Positions 26,170 through 35,913 of a stretch of DNA of 64,000 bases are shown here, piece after piece. The position numbers and the translations under genes are program-made. Below the pieces are notes generated by a model. The model did not search any database, was not told the DNA's origin, and saw only the letters and a list, made by a program, of their open reading frames with translations. The DNA is from Bacillota bacterium (GTDB lineage: Bacteria > Bacillota > Clostridia > Lachnospirales > Lachnospiraceae). Positions within the stretch are counted from its first letter, which is position 1. Each line of letters starts with the position of its first letter. Location of the stretch: positions 43,480-107,479 of the forward strand of contig JAEXNR010000010.1 in NCBI GenBank assembly GCA_023439505.1. Reading direction: 5' to 3'.

Positions 26170-26637
26170 ATGTCAAGCAAATTTAAAGCATTTATGTTAG
26201 AGGAATTAAAGAAGGATGAGATCATCACCTTCCCCGGAGTAGCTACATTCAAGGACGAAAACGGCAAGCCTATTGACTTCCAAATCAGAAAACTTGGTAC
26301 CGAAGAAATTCAGAAAATCAGGAACAGCTATAAAACTAAGAAGATTGCCACTGATAAAAAAGGTAAGCCTATCATTTCCGGAAACAGCATTGTTTATGCA
26401 GAGGATTATGATGCTGAAAAGGCAGGGGCTCATATTATGGCGGCGGCCTTTGCTTTTCCTGATATGCATGATACTGACTTAATGAATTTTTATGACTGCG
26501 TTGATTTTACAGAAATGCCAAAGAAGCTCTTCAAAAACTATGAAGACTTTAATTATGCAAATCAGTGTGTTCTTCAGGCTCTGGATATGGCAGAGCAAAA
26601 AACAGAAGAGGAAGAGATCGACGATTTAAAAAACTAA
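26170..26637 (+). CDS. Phage tail assembly chaperone (gpG-like, XkdN-type)
   Basis: 155 residues, acidic at the end (EEEEIDDLKN), with the layout of XkdN/gpG tail chaperones that hold the tape measure protein during tail assembly. ATG follows AAAGGAGG. Its last codons TTA AAA AAC contain the heptamer A AAA AAC (26628-26634) in the phase required for -1 slippage, just before TAA. This produces a longer fusion with the next frame, as in many tailed phages. Confidence 0.75.
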   Translation: MSSKFKAFMLEELKKDEIITFPGVATFKDENGKPIDFQIRKLGTEEIQKIRNSYKTKKIATDKKGKPIISGNSIVYAEDYDAEKAGAHIMAAAFAFPDMHDTDLMNFYDCVDFTEMPKKLFKNYEDFNYANQCVLQALDMAEQKTEEEEIDDLKN

Positions 26638-26828
26638 TGGGGGGCGGAGACTGGGAGTTCACATGGGCTCATATTTTATGGCAGAGACATGGGCTCCGGC
26701 CTGAAGAATTTGCAAAAATGCCAAGAGATGTACAACTTGCTTATGTTGCATCTGAGCAAATGGAGGAAAAAAGCCCTCAGAATCCGTCCAATATTATCAT
26801 TAAAGGATTATCACATTCAAGTAAGTAG
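26628..26828 (+). CDS. Frameshift extension of the tail chaperone (gpT-like)
   Basis: The -1 frame after A AAA AAC reads LMGGGDWEFTWAHILWQRHG and ends at 26828, giving a gpG-gpGT-type fusion of about 218 residues. An ATG at 26637 overlaps the upstream stop as TAATG, but it lacks a proper ribosome binding site, so frameshifting is the likelier route. The frame lies directly before the tape measure gene, the canonical place. Confidence 0.7.
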   Translation, partial: KKLMGGGDWEFTWAHILWQRHGLRPEEFAKMPRDVQLAYVASEQMEEKSPQNPSNIIIKGLSHSSK

Positions 26829-26846
26829 AAAAGGAGGTGAAGTGAG

Positions 26847-29800
26847 ATGGGATATAACTTAAGTACAGTATTTTCTTTTCAGGATCAAATGTCTTCTAAA
26901 TTGGCCGGAATAGTAAAAGAGGGAAAAAGTGCTACTGCTGCATTTAATGATGTGGGGTCAGCCATTGAAAAAGCATTCAAGACAGCTTCCGTAAGTCAAT
27001 TTGAAACAAAAACAGTATCTTCTTTTGATAAATTAGGAAATACCGTTATGGATTCATCAAAGACAATGGAACGGGCATTGGATGATTCTATCGATGAAAT
27101 GAAAAGCTCTGTTAAAAAGCTTGATGATAATTTTGATAAGCTTGGGAACGATACTATTCCGGATGCAAGTAAAGAAATCGGAAAACTCGGTGACAAAAGC
27201 GATGACACCGGAAAATCGGTTGAAAGACTGGATAATAGGTCATCTAGTTTAGGCAGCACAATAAGAACGTTGGCCGGGATCGTTGGTACCGTCTTTGCAG
27301 TAAATCAGGTAAAGGATTTTGCAGAAGATACCTTAAATTCCTATATCGAGTTTGAATCATCAATGAAGGAAGTATATACGTTACTTCCTGGGATAACTAA
27401 AGATGGTATGGACCAGATGGAGCAGCAAATTAATAGTTTTGACCAATCAATGGGTACATTATCATCTGAATCAATCCCGGCATTGTACGAAGCCCTATCA
27501 TCGGGGGTTCCTCAGGATACGATATTTGACTTTTTGGAGGTTGCAAATAAAGCAGCGGTCGGCGGTGTCACTGAACTTGGAACTACGGTAAATGGTCTCA
27601 CAAGCGTAATTAATGCATATGGTGCGGATACCATTGACGTAGGTACTGCAAGTGATCTGATGTTTCAAACGGTCAAACTTGGTAAGGCGACTTTCGACGA
27701 ATTGAGTAATAGCTTGTATAATGTCAACCCGACAGCAGCTGCAGCCGGTGTAAGTTTTTCTGACGTATCTGCAGCTTTAGCAGCCATGACAGCGCAAGGT
27801 GTTCCAACATCCGTTGCAACTACTCAGCTCCGGCAGGCTCTTGTTGAACTTACAAAAACCGGTACGGATACAGATAAAACATTCCGGAAGATTTCCGGTG
27901 AGAGTTTCAAAGATTTTATTGCCGGCGGCGGGGATATGCAGGATGCATTCCAGATGATGGAAGCTTATGCTGAAAAATCTAATCTGGGCATTAATGATTT
28001 ATTCAGTTCAGTTGAGGCAGGTAATGCAGTCTTATCTCTTACAGGGAAAGGAACAGATCTGTTTACCCAGGCTATGCAAGCAATGGAAGATGCAGCCGGA
28101 TCCACGGATGCAGCTTATGATGTTATGACAGAAAGTGTTTCCCACAAGATGGATGTGCTTGCATCAACATGGGAGAGTGTAAAGCTATCAGCAGGGGAAA
28201 GCCTGGGTGAAGCAATAGCTCCTTTGGCTGATGATTTATCTGAAAATCTGGATGAGATAAACCAGCCGATTTCTGATATATTCTCAATGCTGGGTAATAA
28301 TGTTTCAAAAGCCGGCACACTGATACCAAAAATATTGCGTGGAATATCGGATGGTTTTGAAACCTTAGGCAATAAAGCCGGTCCTATTTTTTCATGGATA
28401 CAGGAAAATCCAAAACTGATAGAAACGTCCCTGGTCGGAATCGGATCAGCAATTGTATCTTACAAAATAATATCAGCTTTGCCAGAACTGGCAACAGGAT
28501 TTAAGGCAGTAGGAGCAGCTCTTACCGGTAATCCATGGGGATTGGTAGCAACAGCTTTGGTTACAGCAATTGTTACAATTGGAACAGCAATAAAAAAGCA
28601 GGAAAAGGAATTGAAAAAGGAAAATCTGGCCGAACATTTCGGTTCAATTTCTTTATCGTTAGATGATCTGGAAGATGCAGCTGCACATATTTTAAAAAGC
28701 AATGTTTTAGATAAACTCAGCACTTCTCTTGAGTCTCTCGACACAATAAATGAATTAGCGGAATCTATTGATGATTCCGTTGCTGAAATTAATAAGATGA
28801 ATTGGAAAGTATCCATCGGAATGAAGCTTACTGAAGAAGAAAAAGAAGGCTATATAGCATCGGTGGAAAGCTTTATTAAAGACAGCCGGGACTTATTGAG
28901 TGAGCAGCAGTATGCTATGAATATTAATATGCAGGTATTCACGAATGAGGGCGGAGAAGGAGATACTGTAGAAGCGGCTATGAATGCTTTTTACCAGAGA
29001 AACCAGACAAAAGTAGCTGAACTTGGTACAGAGCTTCAGGATGCGGTTAACAAGGCCTTCGAGGATGGTCTTCTCGATGTGGATGAGGCAAGTGTCATAG
29101 CGGACTATATGCAGCAAATTTCAGATATCACACAGGCTATTTCACAAGCTCAATTCGAAGCTTCGCTGGAAAGATTATCAATAGATTACAGTGGTACAAA
29201 ACTATCATCAGATAGCTTTTCTCAACTCCAGGAAGAACTAAGCAAGCAGACAGAAGCTGCCATAGCAGGGATTCAGGAATCGTATGAAAATACGATTGCA
29301 CAATATAAGGTAGCCGTTGATATGGGAGATCTTAGTAAGGAATTATATCAGTCGGCAATGCAACAGGCTAAAGAAAATTACCTCTCCCAGGAAGGAGAAA
29401 TAGAATTAAAGGCTGCTAACTTCCAAATGGATACTTTATTAAGTTCATATGATGATGAATTATCTAAAGCAATGCCTGAGTTTAAAGAAAAATTACAATC
29501 ATATATGAAAACATACTTTACCGATGATGATTACGTTAATATGTGGAATGATGCACCTGGTACTATGTTTCATAATCTGTTTGCAAAAGACAGTGAACTA
29601 TTTAATTCAGATGAATTGGATAAAACTACAAGAAATGCTCTTAAAGATCTATTTGAGAAGCTGCAACCAACGTTGAACCAGATGGAACAATTAAAGGTAC
29701 AGTATAAGCAGTATGGTGTAGATATTCCGAGTGCATTGAGTGAAGGCATTACTGATGCGGAAGTTCTGGGAGCATTAGTAAGAGATACTAATTCAGTAAC

Positions 29801-30446
29801 CGGCCTAATCGGTGATACGATAGCCAATAATGACGAATATACTAAAATTATTGATAACTGCAAAGCAATGGGTGCAAACATCCCGGATACTATATCAAAA
29901 GCTATCGAAGAAGCTCCTCCTGTGAGTGCAACGGTCCCGATTTCATTAAAGCTAAATCCAATTTTTGATAGTAATTGGTTAGAAGAAAAGCTAACGGGAA
30001 AAATGACTTCATCAGAACTTCCGGATGGATGGGCTGCATTGGCTGATCCCACAAAGGCACTTGCCGGTCATGCTGATGGTGGAATTTTTGATACACCACA
30101 TGTTGCCTGGTTTGCAGAAGATGGTCCCGAAGCTGCTATTCCGCTAGATGGCTCTGATAATGCGAAAGATCTTTGGGAAAGAACCGGTCACATGCTGGGA
30201 TTATATAATTCTCTAGAAGCACCTACATTAACACAAAATTCTGTTATCACAGAAACCAATAATATGAATAACAATGAAAAAAAGAGCATTGAATTAAATA
30301 TTAATGGCAAAGGAAGTATTAAAGTAGACGGTAGATTGTCCAGAGAAGCAATGATTGAAGTCATGATGGAGAATGTTCGTCCGGTATTAATTAATCTTAT
30401 TCAGGAAGAAATATTCGAAGAAGGCGAAGGTACATACGAATATTAA
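26847..30446 (+). CDS. Phage tail tape measure protein
   Basis: 1199 residues. The N terminus has coiled-coil segments; the TP901-type conserved region is clear (AAAGVSFSDVSAALAAMTAQ, VPTSVATTQLRQALVELTKT). A hydrophobic stretch lies near 545-580, and the C terminus has the usual HADGGIFDTPHVAWFAEDGP and EAAIPLDG. Its length sets tail length in long-tailed phages. ATG has AAAGGAGGTG upstream. It is intact although most other virion genes are missing. Confidence 0.9.
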   Translation: MGYNLSTVFSFQDQMSSKLAGIVKEGKSATAAFNDVGSAIEKAFKTASVSQFETKTVSSFDKLGNTVMDSSKTMERALDDSIDEMKSSVKKLDDNFDKLGNDTIPDASKEIGKLGDKSDDTGKSVERLDNRSSSLGSTIRTLAGIVGTVFAVNQVKDFAEDTLNSYIEFESSMKEVYTLLPGITKDGMDQMEQQINSFDQSMGTLSSESIPALYEALSSGVPQDTIFDFLEVANKAAVGGVTELGTTVNGLTSVINAYGADTIDVGTASDLMFQTVKLGKATFDELSNSLYNVNPTAAAAGVSFSDVSAALAAMTAQGVPTSVATTQLRQALVELTKTGTDTDKTFRKISGESFKDFIAGGGDMQDAFQMMEAYAEKSNLGINDLFSSVEAGNAVLSLTGKGTDLFTQAMQAMEDAAGSTDAAYDVMTESVSHKMDVLASTWESVKLSAGESLGEAIAPLADDLSENLDEINQPISDIFSMLGNNVSKAGTLIPKILRGISDGFETLGNKAGPIFSWIQENPKLIETSLVGIGSAIVSYKIISALPELATGFKAVGAALTGNPWGLVATALVTAIVTIGTAIKKQEKELKKENLAEHFGSISLSLDDLEDAAAHILKSNVLDKLSTSLESLDTINELAESIDDSVAEINKMNWKVSIGMKLTEEEKEGYIASVESFIKDSRDLLSEQQYAMNINMQVFTNEGGEGDTVEAAMNAFYQRNQTKVAELGTELQDAVNKAFEDGLLDVDEASVIADYMQQISDITQAISQAQFEASLERLSIDYSGTKLSSDSFSQLQEELSKQTEAAIAGIQESYENTIAQYKVAVDMGDLSKELYQSAMQQAKENYLSQEGEIELKAANFQMDTLLSSYDDELSKAMPEFKEKLQSYMKTYFTDDDYVNMWNDAPGTMFHNLFAKDSELFNSDELDKTTRNALKDLFEKLQPTLNQMEQLKVQYKQYGVDIPSALSEGITDAEVLGALVRDTNSVTGLIGDTIANNDEYTKIIDNCKAMGANIPDTISKAIEEAPPVSATVPISLKLNPIFDSNWLEEKLTGKMTSSELPDGWAALADPTKALAGHADGGIFDTPHVAWFAEDGPEAAIPLDGSDNAKDLWERTGHMLGLYNSLEAPTLTQNSVITETNNMNNNEKKSIELNINGKGSIKVDGRLSREAMIEVMMENVRPVLINLIQEEIFEEGEGTYEY

Positions 30447-30531
30447 TTGCATTATAAGATGGTAGGTGAACGAGGGCAGCAGTTGAATATTGGCTGCCCT
30501 TGAGGTTTATATAAGCACACAGGAGGGTGTA

Positions 30532-31113
30532 ATGGCAAATAAAACGGTAGATGTATCAGAGATGGAAGCCTTTTTCTATAAGCTTGAGAGATTAGCTCAA
30601 GGCGATTTAAGAAAGGAAATGGAAAACTTATTGATAGGTCTGGGAGAAGAATTCCTACGGCTCATTGAAGATGAGATTATTCGCTTAAAAGTAGTAGATA
30701 CCAGGTTGCTCCTAAATAGCTTTCATAAGGGAAACGAAAACAACATATGGGAGTTGAAAGAAGGAAACTTAAGCCTTGAGGTTGGTTCCAATCTGGAATA
30801 TGCAGCCTATGTGAATGATGGACATATTGGTGTAAACAGCGAAACAAAAGGTGCCTTTCAATTGAAGGATGGCTCCTATGCTAGATTCGTTCCTGGAAAG
30901 TGGGAAGGAGATCGTTTCATTTATGAAAAAGGAGCAAAAACAGGTATGATACTTAGAGAAAAGAAAAGTGATGTTGATGGAGCTCATTATTGGGAATGGG
31001 CGCTACATATACTCGAAAAGATGATGCCAAATATCCTTGAAGCAAAATGGCAGCAGTGGATGGAAAACTATTTTAAAGATTTATCGAAACTGGCACATGA
31101 TTTCTATAAATGA
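30532..31113 (+). CDS. HK97-gp10-like phage protein (head-tail joining/tail)
   Basis: 193 residues from ATG 30532 after AGGAGGGTG. The pattern with an N-terminal helix, GSNLEYAAYVNDGH near residue 84 and a C-terminal helical tail follows HK97 gp10-type neck proteins. In intact phages this gene precedes the tail genes; here it follows the tape measure, so the module is rearranged. The family call is moderate. Confidence 0.65.
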   Translation: MANKTVDVSEMEAFFYKLERLAQGDLRKEMENLLIGLGEEFLRLIEDEIIRLKVVDTRLLLNSFHKGNENNIWELKEGNLSLEVGSNLEYAAYVNDGHIGVNSETKGAFQLKDGSYARFVPGKWEGDRFIYEKGAKTGMILREKKSDVDGAHYWEWALHILEKMMPNILEAKWQQWMENYFKDLSKLAHDFYK

Positions 31114-31143
31114 ATTTAGCTGATAAACGGAAAGGAGTACATT

Positions 31144-31410
31144 GTGGGAAACCAGTTAAGCAGCAAGAAGCAAAAGGAAAACAGAGAAAAGGGATTACCG
31201 TTGAATCAATACGGATATTTCCCAGCAGAATACTGTAGAGAAACAGGGCTTCCAATGTATGACCAATTAACATATAGGCCTTATGTTGATAAATATCTAA
31301 GTAGATCAAGATGTCGTGAGATTGGAAAACCTATCAAAGAAAATGAACAACCAGTAGCATTTTATAGGGTAATGAACGGTTACTGCGGACTATATGATAG
31401 ATCTAATTAA
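31144..31410 (+). CDS. Small phage-element protein, unknown
   Basis: 88 residues, basic at the N terminus (GNQLSSKKQKENREKG), with YFPAEYCRETGLPMYDQLTY in the middle. GTG start at 31144 after GGAAAGGAG. It is 30 bp after the gp10-like gene and probably in the same operon. No function is recognised. Confidence 0.55.
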   Translation: MGNQLSSKKQKENREKGLPLNQYGYFPAEYCRETGLPMYDQLTYRPYVDKYLSRSRCREIGKPIKENEQPVAFYRVMNGYCGLYDRSN

Positions 31411-31424
31411 TTAAACTGAAAAAC

Positions 31425-31456
31425 AGAGTGCACCTTTAATGATGCACTCTATATTT
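31425..31456. terminator. Terminator between convergent genes
   Basis: AGAGTGCA (31425-31432) and TGCACTCT (31443-31450), flanked by A-rich and T-rich sequence, so it can end transcription from both sides. Confidence 0.7.
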
Positions 31457-31463
31457 TATACTT

Positions 31464-32483
31464 TTATACAATTTTCTCTCGCTCACGCTGGTTCCGCTTC
31501 GCCATGAGCTGACTGCACCGGTTAGAGCAATATTTCTTTCGTGTATCACTCCCGTATATAATAAAATATTCCGGACAGGTGGGGTTGAGGCATTTCTTAA
31601 GCTTGGCATCCTGAGAGAAAAGTAGGAATAACTCTAAATATATCAGTTCCAGCAGGGAGTTGACATTCCATGTACCGTAAAAGTTCTTTCCATCATGCTT
31701 TATAACTGGGCAAACATCGCTAATATATTGATTTAATTCCTGGGAGATAATTTGGTTAGCAATATATTTTAGGTTCTTCAGAAATTCCGGAGCAGCTGCA
31801 TTAATGAAATCTTCTATTTGACCTGAGAATATAATATTCCATTGCGTGTCGATGTCCTTAATACCTATATTCTTTCGAATGGTATCAAGAAATAGATAAA
31901 GGTCATTATATTGGTCAACGGCATCATTCAATAGATAATCAATAAATTCATTAAAGCGCTTTTCCAGTGGCATTCTTTCAGTAAAGGGCTGATTATGCCA
32001 TGAATCCATAAACATCTGTATCATCTGTAAGTCACTGGTTACTCTTTTTCCGTATTCCCATGAATTAACAGCTGATCTACACTGGCAAGAGGCAGGGGAA
32101 AGAAGCAAAGACACCGCATTTTTGATTATATCCGTATAGTTATTATCCTCAGATGCAGATCTTAGAGCCAAAAGCTTCTGCAATCGGGAAATTACAGTTC
32201 TATATTCCATAAAAGGCTCCATAGTAACATTTGAGTTGTAGTCTGATTTCACTACACCACGGTGAATAGTCCCAAGCCGGCCGTACTTATTGCAGAAAGA
32301 AATGATAGCATCTGTATCATACATCTCAATTGCCGCCAGTTCTAACGAGATAGGCTTTTCGTCGATTCCGAAGGATGCATTTATCCGGATAATCTCATTC
32401 TCTTCATTTGATACTATGTTGTCGTTTTCTAAAAAATAGTTGCCTTTCTTACTTACAAAACTAAATCCATTATTAACTACCAA
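31464..32483 (-). CDS. Zinc-finger protein of the phage element (CGNR/DUF6076-like)
   Basis: 339 residues. The C terminus has a CGNR-like zinc knuckle: KKCLNPTCPEYFIIYGSDTR followed by KKYCSNRCSQLMAKRNQRER. The N-terminal part is mixed alpha/beta without known motifs. TTG at 32483 follows AAAGGAGG. It is divergent from the replication operon and shares its control region, so it may act in regulation or defence; this is inference. Confidence 0.6.
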   Translation of the reverse strand: MVVNNGFSFVSKKGNYFLENDNIVSNEENEIIRINASFGIDEKPISLELAAIEMYDTDAIISFCNKYGRLGTIHRGVVKSDYNSNVTMEPFMEYRTVISRLQKLLALRSASEDNNYTDIIKNAVSLLLSPASCQCRSAVNSWEYGKRVTSDLQMIQMFMDSWHNQPFTERMPLEKRFNEFIDYLLNDAVDQYNDLYLFLDTIRKNIGIKDIDTQWNIIFSGQIEDFINAAAPEFLKNLKYIANQIISQELNQYISDVCPVIKHDGKNFYGTWNVNSLLELIYLELFLLFSQDAKLKKCLNPTCPEYFIIYGSDTRKKYCSNRCSQLMAKRNQREREKIV

Positions 32484-32508
32484 GGCTAATCCTCCTTTTC
32501 AAGACATA

Positions 32509-32580
32509 AGTCATATATAAAAGTATATTGTCATAAGACAAATGTTTAATTATAATGACATTATAATAATAACAATAACA
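32509..32580. promoter_or_regulatory. Divergent control region with element-specific repeats
   Basis: AGTCATATATAAAAGTATATT at 32509-32529 is identical to 26024-26044. TCATAAGACA (32531-32540) and TATAATGACATTATAATAAT (32551-32570) match elements at 26046-26081 and 41080-41114. It lies between the zinc-finger gene and the replication operon. Confidence 0.55.
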
Positions 32581-32607
32581 AAAATCAATAGAAAAGGAGG
32601 AATTTAT

Positions 32608-32802
32608 TTGGCTAATCAGGATATTAAGAATGAAATCAAGAAATCAGGACTAAAGCAATGGGAAGTAGCTGCTGAATTAGGTTTTGCAGACAGTAATTTT
32701 TCTAGATTATTGAGATTTGAGCTACAGCCAGAGAAGAAGGAGCGTATCCAGGGAATAATCACTAAGCTTAGGGCTAAAAAAAGCGAAACGGTATCTTTAT
32801 AA
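32608..32802 (+). CDS. Small helix-turn-helix protein
   Basis: 64 residues; LKQWEVAAELGFADSNFSRL is a Cro/XRE-like helix-turn-helix, followed by a basic tail. TTG at 32608 has AAAAGGAGG seven bases upstream. As the first gene of the replication operon it may act as a Cro-like early regulator. Confidence 0.7.
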   Translation: MANQDIKNEIKKSGLKQWEVAAELGFADSNFSRLLRFELQPEKKERIQGIITKLRAKKSETVSL

Positions 32803-32846
32803 AATTGCGCCATTATGGATATTAACCGGGAAGGAGGTTAAAGACT

Positions 32847-33590
32847 GTGTCCATAGAAAAGAGCAGTTTTATATTATACCAAGGCTATCGAAAGCACCTT
32901 TCGCTCTTATCAGATGCAGATCGAGGGAAGTTACTGATGGCATTATTTGATTATGCGGAAGGTGGGAAGCTTCCTGAGTTCGATGGAGCCGCTGGCATGG
33001 CATTTTCCTTTATACAGGATCAGATGGATAGGGATGCTAACAAATATGCTGCTGTATGTGAGCGAAACAGGAAAAACGGTTCAAAAGGTGGTCGTCCTTC
33101 AAAAGTAAATGAAAGCGAAACTAACCCAAAAGAACCCAAAGAAACCGAGCGGTTATTTCAGAAACCCAAAAAACCTGATAATGAATATGATAATGAATAT
33201 GATAATGATAATGACAATGATAATGGAGATGATAAAACAATATCAGAGTTACATATTAATCCTGGAACAGCAGGGATAAAAAAGACTAAAAAAAAGACTA
33301 CTCACCCAAAGGAAGAAAGTTATTTTCCCAATGATGAGAAGTTAAATAATGTTTTCCTTGATTTCATTGATATGAGAAGGAAAATCAAGTCTCCTATGAC
33401 GGACCGAGCCATTACCACTATGCTAAACAAGCTTATAAAGCTCGATAATGAAACGGCTATCAGGATGCTGGAACAATCCATATTAAACAACTGGAAAGAT
33501 ATTTATCCGCTAAAAGAAAATTCTTCGAACAGTGGAAGAACAGGCACTCAGAGAGCTAAAGAATGTTTGGAGGGATGGGGAAATGAATAA
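32847..33590 (+). CDS. Phage replication-organiser-like protein (DUF6291-like)
   Basis: 247 residues. The N-terminal domain (YQGYRKHLSLLSDADRGKLL to DRDANKYAAVCERNRKNGSK) is typical of proteins encoded before helicase loaders in clostridial phages. A low-complexity linker NEYDNEYDNDNDNDNGDD, encoded by a GATAAT-type microsatellite (33180-33230), joins a C-terminal helical domain. GTG start after AAGGAGG. It overlaps the next gene by 8 bp. Confidence 0.65.
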   Translation: MSIEKSSFILYQGYRKHLSLLSDADRGKLLMALFDYAEGGKLPEFDGAAGMAFSFIQDQMDRDANKYAAVCERNRKNGSKGGRPSKVNESETNPKEPKETERLFQKPKKPDNEYDNEYDNDNDNDNGDDKTISELHINPGTAGIKKTKKKTTHPKEESYFPNDEKLNNVFLDFIDMRRKIKSPMTDRAITTMLNKLIKLDNETAIRMLEQSILNNWKDIYPLKENSSNSGRTGTQRAKECLEGWGNE

Positions 33591-34200
33591 AGCAGAATTT
33601 AAGAATATCGCCTTCGCTATCAGCACGGCTTACCCTAATTCAAGCCTATTCCAGAGTATGGAGTCGGCTGAATTCTGGTACAAGCTTCTTCAGGATATTG
33701 ATTATGATATTGCTCAGAATGCAGTTACAGAGCATATTAGCACAAATAAATTCCCGCCGAGTATAGCTGAAATTCGTGAAAAATGTACTAAGCGATATGG
33801 AAAGAGTATACCGGACTGGGGAACAGCATGGGAAAGCGTATTAAAAGCTATTAGAAAGTATGGATGGCCAGAGGAGTTAAAGGCATTAGAAAGCATGGAT
33901 GATCTCACAAGAAAGTGTGTAAAGAGGCTTGGATATCAGAACCTTTGTGGGAGTGAAAATTTTATGGCTGATAGGGCTAATTTCAGAATGTTATATGAGG
34001 AGTTAGCGGGTGAAGTAAAGACGGATCAGCAGCTGCAGGAACCAGTTTTAATAAAAAAACAGCAGTTAATTGCAGATCATCAGGAAAAGCCAGTGGCTAT
34101 TTCTGCAAAGGAGAGCAGAAAGGAGGATCAGAAGGCCGTAACAGCCAGTCATGATGAAATCGACAGATTACTGAGTGATTTCCGGCAATCCTTCAAATGA
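33583..34200 (+). CDS. G39P-like replicative helicase loader/inhibitor
   Basis: 205 residues. The N terminus (NKAEFKNIAFAISTAYPNSS, FWYKLLQDIDYDIAQNAVTE, FPPSIAEIREKCTKR) matches the SPP1 G39P loader domain. The protein should deliver a host or phage replicative helicase. No phage helicase gene is present in the element, so it would have to work with the host DnaB/DnaC. ATG 33583 lies inside the upstream gene's end, with GGAGGG upstream. Confidence 0.75.
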   Translation: MNKAEFKNIAFAISTAYPNSSLFQSMESAEFWYKLLQDIDYDIAQNAVTEHISTNKFPPSIAEIREKCTKRYGKSIPDWGTAWESVLKAIRKYGWPEELKALESMDDLTRKCVKRLGYQNLCGSENFMADRANFRMLYEELAGEVKTDQQLQEPVLIKKQQLIADHQEKPVAISAKESRKEDQKAVTASHDEIDRLLSDFRQSFK

Positions 34201-34241
34201 TTTTACTCTTCCCAAATGACGAATGAAGGGGTGTCTGTGTT

Positions 34242-35111
34242 ATGCCAAGTAATGAAGAATTAGCGAAGCTTATTCAGCAGGGGGTTGATATAAGAAAAAA
34301 TCAGGAGCTGCTTTATCTGCAAAATGAAAAATTTATTGAATGGGTAATAAAAAGATATACTGGCCTGCAGTATAAAGAAAATGAAGATAATGGATTTGAA
34401 GATTTAAAGCAACAAGGATTTCTTGGATTAATAACTGCTGCTATGAAATACAATCCGGATAAAGGTGCAAATTTCATTACATATTCGGCATATTGGATAA
34501 AACAGTCAATTTTCAGGTATAGCGAAAATTGTATCGGTAGTGTTAGGGTACCGGCATTTATGAAAAGAAATATTAGAAAGTATGCGCGCTACCGACAGAT
34601 GTATAGAAGCCAAAACAATAGATACCCATCGGAAGATGAACTGTGCAAAGAACTGAAAATATCAAAACAATCGCTTAAACTTCTGGAGAAGACTATATAT
34701 AAAATGGAAGCGGTAAGATTGGATGAACCGTACGAAGATAATTCAGAGATGGCATTTATTGATTATATACAGAGTGATGATAATATCGAGGAGGCGGTGA
34801 CCTACAGTGTGTATTGTAAAGAGTTACGAGCTGAATTGGAATCAGCTTTAACTCTATTGGATAATTCTACAAAACAGATGATTTACAGTGTTTATTTCCA
34901 GAGAAACACCATGGAAGATACAGCTAAGCTGTTTGGCTGTACTAGGCAGTATGTACAAACGAGCATAGGAAAAGGCTTCTATTGTATCATTCATAGTCGG
35001 CATAGAGCTAAATTGGAGGAATTCATGTGGAATGGGTACAGATATAACGAACGTGCTTACTGCAATTATGCAAATCTGGATGAGGCGGCAGACAATGAAT
35101 TTCTTTTGTGA
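34242..35111 (+). CDS. Phage-encoded sigma-70-type sigma factor
   Basis: 289 residues with region 2 (EDLKQQGFLGLITAAMKYNP and YSAYWIKQSIFRYSEN), region 3 (YPSEDELCKELKISKQSLKL) and region 4 (NTMEDTAKLFGCTRQYVQTS). This is more complete than ECF factors. It probably redirects RNA polymerase to element promoters, and candidate targets are the repeated boxes at 26012, 36571 and 38460. The ATG has only a weak AAGGGG upstream. Confidence 0.8.
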   Translation: MPSNEELAKLIQQGVDIRKNQELLYLQNEKFIEWVIKRYTGLQYKENEDNGFEDLKQQGFLGLITAAMKYNPDKGANFITYSAYWIKQSIFRYSENCIGSVRVPAFMKRNIRKYARYRQMYRSQNNRYPSEDELCKELKISKQSLKLLEKTIYKMEAVRLDEPYEDNSEMAFIDYIQSDDNIEEAVTYSVYCKELRAELESALTLLDNSTKQMIYSVYFQRNTMEDTAKLFGCTRQYVQTSIGKGFYCIIHSRHRAKLEEFMWNGYRYNERAYCNYANLDEAADNEFLL

Positions 35112-35121
35112 GGTGATGAAC

Positions 35122-35895
35122 ATGAAACATGAATGGGATTATTTTCTGGAAGATATAAAGAAACAGAAAAATGAGAATATGATATCAGTTGAACAGGCAG
35201 ATGCATTATCAAATAGCCTCTTTTATAATTTTAGAAAGTACCGGCATTCATCTGCGGAGCTGCGTGAGAGCATGGATTGTCTTCTGAAATTACATACGGA
35301 AGTGTGTAGAGAACGGCCAGGGGATGAATTACTGAAAAGGCGCCATAATGCCCTTGTCTACAAATATGTGATTAATATTATAGCCAGTGATAAAGCAATA
35401 GCAAAGAAGATGGGAGTATCAGAGGAATCTCTTTATTTGGATTTGGAAAAGGTAAAAAGAGAAATGTGCATAATATGCATTGGAATTGTTTATCTGATAC
35501 CTGAAGGGGAGGAAAATTCTCTAATTACGAGAATATTGGAGAACTATCAGTTATTGATTCGGTGTATGCCTTCTCCTAATATAGCCTTGTTGTTCCCAGA
35601 ACGGTATCATAGAGAAATTCTTAAATATCAGGAAGTAACTGGTGCATATCTAAGCCGTTTTCATGAATGTGTTACCTTGTATGACGAATTCTGTTCTAAC
35701 GACCAATATGGAATAGGACAGAGAAGATCAGATATATTGCACGGGATATTCATTGACGGCAATAAGACGATAGAGAACATTATGAAAGAATATAGCTGCA
35801 GCCGGGAAACTGTATACAAGGATATGAAGAAAAATGAAACATACTTAAAGGAACTAATGCTAACGATTAATTCTTGTAATGGTTCACCCTCTTAG
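35122..35895 (+). CDS. Phage helix-turn-helix regulator, unknown
   Basis: 257 residues, mostly helical, with two segments resembling helix-turn-helix units: DKAIAKKMGVSEESLYLDLE near residue 93 and TIENIMKEYSCSRETVYKDM near 218. The latter resembles late regulators and sigma region 4. ATG 35122 follows GAGGTG 11 bp after the sigma gene stop, so the two are co-transcribed. It may be an activator of late genes, which is inference. Confidence 0.6.
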   Translation: MKHEWDYFLEDIKKQKNENMISVEQADALSNSLFYNFRKYRHSSAELRESMDCLLKLHTEVCRERPGDELLKRRHNALVYKYVINIIASDKAIAKKMGVSEESLYLDLEKVKREMCIICIGIVYLIPEGEENSLITRILENYQLLIRCMPSPNIALLFPERYHREILKYQEVTGAYLSRFHECVTLYDEFCSNDQYGIGQRRSDILHGIFIDGNKTIENIMKEYSCSRETVYKDMKKNETYLKELMLTINSCNGSPS

Positions 35896-35913
35896 GGGAA
35901 GAAGGAGGCAAAA

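Noticed and set aside
26637..26828. The gpT-like frame as an independent gene starting at ATG 26637
   Set aside because: There is no ribosome binding site at suitable distance, and the perfectly phased slippery heptamer gives a better explanation for its translation.
33180..33230. GATAAT/GATAATGA repeats considered as a CRISPR or regulatory array
   Set aside because: The repeats lie in frame inside a gene and encode the Asp/Asn linker of the replication protein. There are no spacers.
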